DNA from: Clostridium swellfunianum
GTDB lineage: Bacteria > Bacillota > Clostridia > Clostridiales > Clostridiaceae
Assembly: GCF_023656515.1 (NCBI RefSeq)
Contig: NZ_JAMOFV010000006.1
Coordinates: 396,025 to 460,024, forward strand
Length of the DNA stretch: 64,000 bases
Reading direction: 5' to 3'
Shown: piece after piece, positions 16,813 to 23,714 of the stretch
Numbering within the stretch: position 1 is the stretch's first letter
Layout: every line of letters starts with the position of its first letter
Translations under genes and position numbers: made by a program
Notes under the pieces: model-generated
Told to the model about the DNA's origin: nothing
What the model saw: only the letters and a program-made list of their open reading frames with translations
The model's database searches: none

Positions 16813-19722
16813 ATGAAAAAAACTTTTAACTTTCATAGAAGAATTGATAGAATGAAGAGAAATAAACAGTTATTAAAACAATTTCATAGAAATACTCTTG
16901 GGTTTTTACTTTTCCTGTTAGCTGTACTTGTGGCTACAAGAATTTTTAATATAAGTATACGCTTTGTGGTTCATTATTCTAGTAAAGGTTATAGAGACTA
17001 TGGTATAACAGCTTTATTGCTTTTTATAATCTCTATAGGTTTGCTCGCAATACTTTATGAGCATGTTAGAAGAAAGGCTATTTTGGAAAACTATAAAATA
17101 AGTGAACAAAAATATAGTCAGGTTGTAAATAACATTGGTGAGGTTTTATTCCAAGTTGATGTACACGGAAAATGGATATTGCTGAATTCAGCTTGGACTG
17201 ACATAACAGGTTTTACTTTAGAGGAAAGCTTAGGACAGAATTTTTTAGAATTTATTTATGTCTTAGATAGAAAAGCAATAATAGAGTTATTTGAGACTAT
17301 AATAAAAGGTGAAAAGGAAGAATGCAGGCATGAGGTAAGATATATAACTAAAGAAGGCGGAACCTGCTGGATGGAGGTTCATTCGAGAGTAAGTTATGAT
17401 ACTAATGGTAATATAGCAGGTACTTCAGGTATATTAAAGGATATAACTCAAAGGAAACTTATTGAGTTTGAATTGGACAAGAAGGATAAGCTATTAAGCG
17501 GAATTGCACAATCTGCTAATGTACTGCTTCATACTACCAATTATGAAACTGCGATAAATGAAGCCTTAGAGATTTTAGGAAAAGCTTCAAACGTTGATCT
17601 AATTTATGTATTTAAGAATGAAGAAGAACCTGATACTGACGAGAAAACTCTAGATATAAAGGGTTTTTGGAGCAAGAAAAATATAAAGTTTACAGGAGAA
17701 TATGGAGAATTTACGAAGAGAGCTTGGAAAGAAGCCAAAATTTCGAGATGGTATGAAATTCTTTCAACAGGGGATATATTTAGCGGAATAGTTAGCGAGT
17801 TACACAATGATGAACAACCCTACTTTAAAAAGTTGGGCGTTTTATCGATTATACTAATGCCTATATTTATTGATGGAGTATTTTGGGGAATAATTGGTCT
17901 TGAAGACCATAGTAATGAGCGTGAATGGACAGAGGTAGAAAAAAATATACTTATGGTGGCAGCCGGGAATATAGGTGGATTATTTAAAAGAATAAAAGCA
18001 GAGGAAGACTTGAAAAGAGCTATACAGGATGACTTTAAGCAAATAGTTCAAAATTTACAGAATATAGTTTTTAAGATTATAAGAGTCGGGGATAATAATT
18101 TTGGATTTAGTCTTATTGAAGGTAAATATGGGCATAAAATAGGATTGAATACCAATGCAGTACAAGGCAAAAGTTTTAGAGAAATCTTTAATAAAAAGGC
18201 TGCAGCTTATTTAAGTGAAAACTGTGAAAAAGCTTTTGAGGGTAATATAACAAATTTGGAACTAACTGTTGCAAGGACAACCTTTTATGTTACTCTTACT
18301 CCAATGTATAAGGAAAATGTTGTGATAGAGTTGGTTGGTTCTGCTATAGATGTGACTAAACAGAAGAAAGCTGAGGATAAGATTAGAAGTCTTGCGTATT
18401 TTGATTCTCTTACAGGGCTTCCAAACAGATATCTTTTTAATGAAGCACTGACTCAATATATTTCAGGAGACGGCCAAGAAAGAGATCAATTTGCAATTTT
18501 GTTCCTTGATTTTGATAGGTTTAAGGTTATAAACGATACTTTAGGACATGCTGTAGGGGATTTGTTGATTAAGAAAATTGCGGAAAGGTTAAAAGATATA
18601 CCTTGCAAGGATACTTTAATTTCAAGAATGGGTGGAGATGAATTTATAATTCTTCTTTATAATATAAGTGATATTGTCCAAGTAGAGGATTATGCCGAAA
18701 AGGTTTTAAACTCCTTTAGCAAGCCTCTTGCTGTTGGAGAACATGAACTTTTTATAACTGCTAGTATAGGAATAAGCGTGTATCCTCAAAATGGAATTGA
18801 GAAAGAAGCTCTCGTTAAAAATGCAGATACTGCTATGTATAGGGCTAAAGGTAAAGGTGGAAACAACTATGAGTTCTATGAGACTCAAATGAATGAAAAA
18901 GCCTTAGAACGCCTTGAGTTAGAAAATGATTTAAGAAAAGCCATGGATAAGAATGAACTATTCATTGTATATCAACCTAAAGTTGATTTAAATACGGGTA
19001 AAATTATCGGTGCAGAAGCATTGGTTAGATGGAGGCATAGCAAAAGAGGAGTTGTTTCTCCTGTCGATTTTATACCTATTGCTGAGGAAACTGGGCTTAT
19101 ACTTCCTATTGGAAACTGGGTGATAAATGAAGCGTGTCGCCAGATTAGGGTTTGGAGGGAAAGTGGTCTTAAGGATATTAGAATTTCTATAAATATATCA
19201 CCTCAGCAATTTTTAAGAGATAACTTGGTAAAAGCTGTTGAAAATGCTTTGAGTGAAGCCTGTATTGAAGGCAGTTGCATAGAGTTAGAGATAACAGAAA
19301 GCTGTTTAATGGAAAACACAGAGAGAAATATGGAAATTGTAAAAAGATTAAAACTTCTAGGAATTGATGTTTCAGTTGATGATTTTGGAAAGGGTTTTTC
19401 TTCTTTAAGCTATCTTAAGCAGTTTGATATTGATGTATTAAAAATCGATTCTTCTTTTATTAAAGACATACCTAATGATGCAAATGATATGGCTATCACT
19501 ACTGCTATAATAAGCATGGCCCATGAATTAAATTTAAAGGTAGTCGCAGAAGGTGTTGAAACTAATGAGCAACTCAGATTCCTTTTGGGAAAAAATTGTG
19601 ATGAAATGCAGGGATATTATTTTAGTAGGCCAGTAAGCAGTGAAGATTTTGAAAACCTGCTAAAAGAAAAGAAAAGACTTAATAAAAAGAATATATTTGT
19701 GGAAAAATATAATGTTGTTTAA
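16813..19722 (+). CDS. Membrane PAS-GAF-GGDEF-EAL c-di-GMP signalling protein
   Basis: This 969-residue protein has two N-terminal membrane helices (about 28-48 and 63-85), a PAS domain (about 100-215), a GAF-like domain (about 225-395), a second PAS-like region (about 405-515), a GGDEF cyclase domain with an intact GGDEF at about 607, and an EAL phosphodiesterase domain with EAL at about 735 and DDFGKGFSSLSYL later. Both catalytic motifs look complete, so it may make and break c-di-GMP. The inhibitory RxxD site five residues before GGDEF is absent (PCKD). ATG 16813 is preferred to GTG 16804 because AGGTGA is spaced for it. Ligands of the sensor domains are unknown. Confidence 0.93.
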   Translation: MKKTFNFHRRIDRMKRNKQLLKQFHRNTLGFLLFLLAVLVATRIFNISIRFVVHYSSKGYRDYGITALLLFIISIGLLAILYEHVRRKAILENYKISEQKYSQVVNNIGEVLFQVDVHGKWILLNSAWTDITGFTLEESLGQNFLEFIYVLDRKAIIELFETIIKGEKEECRHEVRYITKEGGTCWMEVHSRVSYDTNGNIAGTSGILKDITQRKLIEFELDKKDKLLSGIAQSANVLLHTTNYETAINEALEILGKASNVDLIYVFKNEEEPDTDEKTLDIKGFWSKKNIKFTGEYGEFTKRAWKEAKISRWYEILSTGDIFSGIVSELHNDEQPYFKKLGVLSIILMPIFIDGVFWGIIGLEDHSNEREWTEVEKNILMVAAGNIGGLFKRIKAEEDLKRAIQDDFKQIVQNLQNIVFKIIRVGDNNFGFSLIEGKYGHKIGLNTNAVQGKSFREIFNKKAAAYLSENCEKAFEGNITNLELTVARTTFYVTLTPMYKENVVIELVGSAIDVTKQKKAEDKIRSLAYFDSLTGLPNRYLFNEALTQYISGDGQERDQFAILFLDFDRFKVINDTLGHAVGDLLIKKIAERLKDIPCKDTLISRMGGDEFIILLYNISDIVQVEDYAEKVLNSFSKPLAVGEHELFITASIGISVYPQNGIEKEALVKNADTAMYRAKGKGGNNYEFYETQMNEKALERLELENDLRKAMDKNELFIVYQPKVDLNTGKIIGAEALVRWRHSKRGVVSPVDFIPIAEETGLILPIGNWVINEACRQIRVWRESGLKDIRISINISPQQFLRDNLVKAVENALSEACIEGSCIELEITESCLMENTERNMEIVKRLKLLGIDVSVDDFGKGFSSLSYLKQFDIDVLKIDSSFIKDIPNDANDMAITTAIISMAHELNLKVVAEGVETNEQLRFLLGKNCDEMQGYYFSRPVSSEDFENLLKEKKRLNKKNIFVEKYNVV

Positions 19723-19725
19723 CTT

Positions 19726-19763
19726 AAAGGAGCTTATCTAATGGGGAAAGCTCCTTTATTTTT
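19726..19763 (+). terminator. Intrinsic terminator after GGDEF-EAL gene
   Basis: AAAGGAGCTT pairs with AAGCTCCTTT over a 12-nt loop and is followed by ATTTTTTAT. Confidence 0.83.
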
Positions 19764-19894
19764 TATAAATATTTTAATTTGTTAGCCTCATAGCAATAAT
19801 TAAACCTTTAATGAGAAAGGATTAGATAAAGCAGATTAAATCGGGTTTTTAAGTAAATCTTGTCTTTATTCAGAGATATTGACAAAACTTTAAC

Positions 19895-19922
19895 TTGAAT
19901 AAAATCCAATACATGGTATAAT
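19895..19922 (+). promoter_or_regulatory. Candidate promoter of nfeD-flotillin unit
   Basis: TTGAAT at 19895 and TATAAT at 19917 are 16 bp apart in the 338-bp gap before the NfeD-like gene, which would give a leader of about 130 nt. Confidence 0.5.
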
Positions 19923-19932
19923 TAATAATATC

Positions 19933-19993
19933 ATATAAAAAGTTATAAATAACTATATAAAACAATATATTATATCATGAAAACTTTTTATAT
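19933..19993. repeat. 12-bp inverted repeat in the nfeD leader
   Basis: ATATAAAAAGTT at 19933-19944 is exactly complementary to 19982-19993, 37 bp apart. It lies just after the candidate promoter and would fold in the untranslated leader. The rest of the 19764-20060 gap is AT-rich with no other signal I can support. Confidence 0.4.
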
Positions 19994-20060
19994 AGAATTT
20001 GGAAAACACATAAAAATGATGCACTAAGTATGTTATACTAAAATAGGGAGGTGTTATATT

Positions 20061-20663
20061 ATGGAACAAGTGTATAGTATTGTTTTCTGGGTAGGTGTTA
20101 TATACACTGTGGTGACTTTTTTAATGGGAGGTCTATTAGGATTAGTGCATCTCGATGGACATGTTGATACACATGTAGACACCCATTTTGATACCCATCT
20201 GGATACCCATATAGATGCTCATGTGGATGGCGGTGGTATTTCTCCTACCTTTACAGTTTTTCCTCTAAAACCTATAACCATTGTTTCTTTCTTAACTGTA
20301 TTTGGCGGTATAGGAATGATTGGGACTCACAATGGTATGAATGTAGTACTTTTATTTGTAATGGCATTAGCATCAGGCTTAATCACAGCTTTTATACTAT
20401 ATAAATTTATAGTTGTACCTCTTTACAAAGCTCAAAACACAAGTGCATTTACACGCAAGAGCCTTATAGGAATGCAAGCTAAGGTTATATCTCCAATACT
20501 TGAAGATGGTTTTGGAACTATAGGTTATATAGTAAACGGAAGAAAATTTAATGCACCTGCTCAGCACATTGGAAAGAAAGCAGTAGCGCAGGGAGAAGAA
20601 GTTATAATATATGAAATTAAAGACAACACCTTCTTTGTACAACCGCTAAATGAGAAAAACTAA
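20061..20663 (+). CDS. NfeD-like membrane protein with His-Asp repeat
   Basis: This 200-residue protein has a first membrane helix, then seven H-x-D-x units at residues 30-57 (HVDTHVDTHFDTHLDTHIDA forms the core), two further hydrophobic segments (about 72-90 and 96-120), and a C-terminal OB-fold of the NfeD type (GMQAKVISPILEDGFGTIGY onward). NfeD proteins such as YuaF are partners of flotillins and help organise membrane microdomains; the flotillin gene follows 83 bp downstream. The His-Asp repeat between membrane segments is not something I know from YuaF and could bind metal. The site GGGAGGTG precedes the ATG. Confidence 0.78.
   Translation: MEQVYSIVFWVGVIYTVVTFLMGGLLGLVHLDGHVDTHVDTHFDTHLDTHIDAHVDGGGISPTFTVFPLKPITIVSFLTVFGGIGMIGTHNGMNVVLLFVMALASGLITAFILYKFIVVPLYKAQNTSAFTRKSLIGMQAKVISPILEDGFGTIGYIVNGRKFNAPAQHIGKKAVAQGEEVIIYEIKDNTFFVQPLNEKN
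20148..20231 (+). repeat. Seven 12-bp in-frame repeats encoding H-x-D-x
   Basis: Seven consecutive 12-bp units encode HLDG, HVDT, HVDT, HFDT, HLDT, HIDA and HVDG. Codons vary between units (CAT/CAC, GAT/GAC) while His and Asp never change, suggesting protein-level selection. Confidence 0.8.
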
Positions 20664-20746
20664 GTAAATATAAAAAAATAAAAGCATAAGAATATGTAAA
20701 TATAAAAATATTTAAATATAAAAATAAAAAAAGGAGAGATTAAAAA

Positions 20747-22222
20747 ATGTTTGACTTGAATTCATTATTTATTCCGGGGATTATTGTGGGGGTCATTTTA
20801 TTATTGATCCTAAGTGTGTTCTCAATGTGGAAGAGAGTTCCACAGGACAAAGCTTTAGTTGTTACTGGACTTAGAAAAAGGGTTATCACTGGTGGTGGTG
20901 GATTTGTTATTCCACTACTTGAAAGAACAGACAGAATTTCACTTGAAAATATGCAAATTGAAACTAGAATTGATGGCGCATTAACTAGCCAAGGTGTTGG
21001 AATAGTTGCAGATGGTGTTGCTATTGTTAAGGTAAAATCAGATACAGAATCAATTTTGTCAGCAGCAGAGCAATTTAATACCTCTAATGGTCTTCAGCAT
21101 ACAATACAAGTTATTGAGCACACTACTAAAAACGTGCTTGAAGGTAAGCTAAGAGAAATTGTTTCAAAGATGACAGTTGAAGAAATATATAAAGATAGAG
21201 AAAAATTTGCTTCTCACGTGCAAGAAGTTGCTGCATTAGACCTTGCACAAATGGGACTTGAGCTTAAGGTTTTAACTATAAAAGACATATCAGATAGAAA
21301 CGGATATTTAGAAGCACTCGGAAAGCCAAGAATTGCAGCAGTTAAGAGAGATGCCTTAATAGCAGAAGCAGAAGCTGCTAAGGAAACTAAGATTAAAACA
21401 GCAGAGGCGGTAAGACTTGGAGAGGCTGCTAAGATTTTATCAGAAACTCAAATCGCTGAATCGAACAAGGAAAAAGAATTAAAGGTTCAAGCTTATAGAA
21501 AAGATCAGGAAATAGCTAAGGCTACCTCCGACCTTGCTTACGAAATTGAGTCTAATAAGGTTAAAAAAGAAGTTACTGAAACCCAAATGCAGGTTGAAAT
21601 AACTAGAAAGCAAAGAGAAAAAGAACTTGCAGATGCTGCAGTACAAGTTGAAATCACAAAGAAGGAAAGAGAAATTGAACTTGCTGAAAAAGAAGCGTTA
21701 AGAAAAGAAAGAGAACTTGAAGCTACTGTTAAAAAGCAAGCAGAAGCAGACAAGTATAGACAAGTTCAAGTTGCTGACTCAGTTAGATATAAGGAGATTG
21801 CTGATGCAGAAGCAAGAGCAAAATCTATTGAATTAGAAGGTAAGGCTAAGGCTGATGCTTTAAGACTTCAAGGTATGGCAGAAGTTGATATTATAAGAGA
21901 AAGAGGTAAGGCAGAAGCTGAGGCAATGGCTAAGAAGGCAGAAGCATTTAAGCTGTATAACGATGCTGCTATGACTCAAATGATTATTGAAAAGCTTCCT
22001 GAAATAGCTAAGTCTGTTGCAGAGCCACTTTCAAAGACTGAAAAGATTGTTATTGTTGACAGTGGAAATGGTGAAGGCAAAGGTGCTGCAAAGGTTACAG
22101 GCTACGTTACTGATATTATGTCACAGCTTCCTGCAACTGTTGAAGCTTTAACTGGTGTTAATATAATGAACCTTTTAAATAATAAGATTGAAAACAAAGA
22201 GCCAAAGAAGGAAGAAAAGTAA
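20747..22222 (+). CDS. floT: Flotillin (FloT/YuaG-like SPFH-domain protein)
   Basis: This 491-residue protein has an N-terminal membrane segment (IPGIIVGVILLLILSVFS), an SPFH/band-7 domain at about 30-200, and a long Ala/Glu/Lys-rich coiled coil (about 205-420) with repeated AEAEA and KAEAEA runs. The C-terminal region contains EKIVIVDSGNG and ends near LTGVNIMNLLNNK. This is the FloT layout; flotillins scaffold functional membrane microdomains. The upstream NfeD-like gene matches the yuaF-yuaG pairing of Bacillus. The AAAGGAGAG site is well placed and a strong terminator follows. Confidence 0.92.
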   Translation: MFDLNSLFIPGIIVGVILLLILSVFSMWKRVPQDKALVVTGLRKRVITGGGGFVIPLLERTDRISLENMQIETRIDGALTSQGVGIVADGVAIVKVKSDTESILSAAEQFNTSNGLQHTIQVIEHTTKNVLEGKLREIVSKMTVEEIYKDREKFASHVQEVAALDLAQMGLELKVLTIKDISDRNGYLEALGKPRIAAVKRDALIAEAEAAKETKIKTAEAVRLGEAAKILSETQIAESNKEKELKVQAYRKDQEIAKATSDLAYEIESNKVKKEVTETQMQVEITRKQREKELADAAVQVEITKKEREIELAEKEALRKERELEATVKKQAEADKYRQVQVADSVRYKEIADAEARAKSIELEGKAKADALRLQGMAEVDIIRERGKAEAEAMAKKAEAFKLYNDAAMTQMIIEKLPEIAKSVAEPLSKTEKIVIVDSGNGEGKGAAKVTGYVTDIMSQLPATVEALTGVNIMNLLNNKIENKEPKKEEK

Positions 22223-22237
22223 TAGAAGCTAAAAGTG

Positions 22238-22275
22238 AAAATCACCATGATGAAATATCATGGTGATTTTTGAAA
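22238..22275 (+). terminator. Intrinsic terminator after flotillin gene
   Basis: A 14-bp perfect stem (AAAATCACCATGAT and complement) with a GAAAT loop runs into TTTTTG. It separates flotillin from the next gene cluster by only 22 bp, so read-through could link them. Confidence 0.88.
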
Positions 22276-22297
22276 CTATGGGTAAGGAGAGTTTGTC

Positions 22298-22693
22298 ATG
22301 TGCAATATTTATATTTATTATTCTGTTAAAAGCTATAATAATGAAAATCCTGAGGTAACTTTAAGAGGAGATATTATAAAGGCAACTGGTCACAACTTAG
22401 TTATAAAAGATGAAGAAAGCTACGAACATATTATTCCAATGAATAATATAGTAGCAGCTGTTTATGATGGAGGATATACTTCAAGCTATTATACTCTTAA
22501 GCCTGTCTATCTCTATTACTCTGAAAAAGCCTATAATAGTTCAAGACCAGAAATTGAATTTAATGGTGAGGTTAAAGCTATAAACGAGCATAATATAATG
22601 GTTGCTGGAGAGCAAGGCGTAACTCATATAATTTCAACTTTCCCAATAATATCCTTTGTACATGAGGGTGGAACTCATTATGAGGTTAGATAA
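22298..22693 (+). CDS. Hypothetical protein made of two tandem ~60-residue repeats
   Basis: I do not recognise this 131-residue protein by name. It consists of two similar halves. The first runs from YIYYSVKSYNNENPEVTLRG to VAAVYDGG; the second runs from YLYYSEKAYNSSRPEIEFNG to ISFVHEGG. The pattern of alternating hydrophobic residues suggests two small beta-barrels. The protein begins MCN; a Cys at position 2 recalls the Ni-binding CooT family, but similarity is too weak to claim. It opens a cluster of five overlapping or close genes around an ATP-grasp protein and overlaps the next gene by 14 bp. Confidence 0.6.
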   Translation: MCNIYIYYSVKSYNNENPEVTLRGDIIKATGHNLVIKDEESYEHIIPMNNIVAAVYDGGYTSSYYTLKPVYLYYSEKAYNSSRPEIEFNGEVKAINEHNIMVAGEQGVTHIISTFPIISFVHEGGTHYEVR

Positions 22694-23324
22694 GGTTGAT
22701 TGGTATAAAATCTATAAAAAGTGGACTATGAATTCGGGTGTATTTGAATATCTTTTTAAATCTTCACCATTTGTTACTGCAAAATATATGGAGAACTTTG
22801 AGTTGAATTTAAATAAAGATTTTTCTATAAAAGAAGGTTTAAGAGAAGTTCTGAAGAATAATATAAAGGCTGAAAAAATTCTGTTAGTAGATGTAGATGT
22901 AAGCCTTGGGGTCAAAATTGCAATAAATCTTAATAATGAGTTTAAAACAGTTCCTATATTAGCTTATAATTTTTTATTCCATCCATACGGAGTAGTTGGA
23001 AGCAAGGAACTTATTGAAGATTTGGTAGCAGCTTCAGAGCTGTTAGGTATTGTTGAGCAGCCTAAAGCTTATGCTTTTATTATAGACAGCAGCAGGTATA
23101 TTGAAGATATAAATTTAGATGACCCAATGGTTTTTAATAATCAGTATGAGATTACAGATGAAGAAATGCCTGATATTAGCACTATAAGGAAATTAAACAT
23201 TAAAGAAGTCAGTCTTTTATATAAAGGGGCTGTAAAGGAAGATATTGCTTCATATTTAGAGTTTTTAAAAGAAAATGATATTAAGATAAGCGCTATTGAT
23301 TTGGGGGAATTACTGAATGAGTGA
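22680..23324 (+). CDS. Hypothetical protein in the ATP-grasp cluster
   Basis: This 214-residue soluble protein is not one I recognise. It contains IKAEKILLVDVDVSLGVKIA and KAYAFIIDSSRYIEDI, alternating strands and helices as in an alpha/beta fold, with no catalytic motif I can name and no signal peptide or membrane segment. ATG 22680 is preferred to upstream starts in the same frame because it follows GGGTGG and overlaps the preceding gene's end by only 14 bp. Its end overlaps the next start by 8 bp, so the cluster is translationally coupled, suggesting a dedicated partner of the ATP-grasp protein. Confidence 0.6.
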   Translation: MRLDKVDWYKIYKKWTMNSGVFEYLFKSSPFVTAKYMENFELNLNKDFSIKEGLREVLKNNIKAEKILLVDVDVSLGVKIAINLNNEFKTVPILAYNFLFHPYGVVGSKELIEDLVAASELLGIVEQPKAYAFIIDSSRYIEDINLDDPMVFNNQYEITDEEMPDISTIRKLNIKEVSLLYKGAVKEDIASYLEFLKENDIKISAIDLGELLNE

Positions 23325-23700
23325 TAAGGAAAAAGAAAGCAAAAATAAATCTAAGGCTGTTGCACTTGCCATGGCAGTTTCAATGGTAGTTGCAAATCCT
23401 CTTTTTACCACGGGATGTGAAAGAAAAGAGCCCAAAATTGTAGTAGATCAGGAGCAGTTTGAAGAAGAACAGGAGCAGGAACAAGCTGGTGGAGGGGGAA
23501 GCAGCAGCTATATATTTACAGGAAGAAGTCATACCTCACCTTTCATATTTCATAGTACTACAACTAATACAACAAGTGGAATAAATGCAGGTGATTCATC
23601 TTCCTATGTAGGCTGGAAAAGCTGGACTAAACCATCCTCTTCTACAACCATTAAAAGTGGAAGCTACTCTGGGGTAAGAGCATCAAGCTTTTCAAGCTAG
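23317..23700 (+). CDS. Small Ser/Gly-tailed protein, YgiB-like
   Basis: This 127-residue protein has a charged N-terminus, a hydrophobic segment (AVALAMAVSMVVANPLF) ending in FTTGCERK, an acidic EEEQEQEQ stretch, a GGGGSSS hinge, and a tail very rich in Ser, Thr, Gly and aromatic residues that ends SSFSS. This is the layout of Escherichia coli YgiB, which is encoded next to the glutathionylspermidine-synthetase-like YgiC. The same pairing occurs here, with the ATP-grasp gene 14 bp downstream. The tail is a plausible substrate for ATP-dependent ligation; that is inference. GGGGG precedes the start, which overlaps the previous gene by 8 bp. Confidence 0.65.
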   Translation: MSDKEKESKNKSKAVALAMAVSMVVANPLFTTGCERKEPKIVVDQEQFEEEQEQEQAGGGGSSSYIFTGRSHTSPFIFHSTTTNTTSGINAGDSSSYVGWKSWTKPSSSTTIKSGSYSGVRASSFSS

Positions 23701-23714
23701 GATTGAGGTTAAGT

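Noticed and set aside
19879-19884. TTGACA as -35 box before the NfeD-like gene
   Set aside because: No TATAAT-like sequence lies 15-19 bp downstream; TTGAAT at 19895 fits the TATAAT at 19917 better.
20148-20231. CRISPR-like short repeats
   Set aside because: The units are 12 bp, contiguous, in frame and without spacers; they encode H-x-D-x.
21538-21753. 71-residue Ser/Ala-rich minus-strand frame
   Set aside because: It is a mirror of the flotillin coiled-coil codons.
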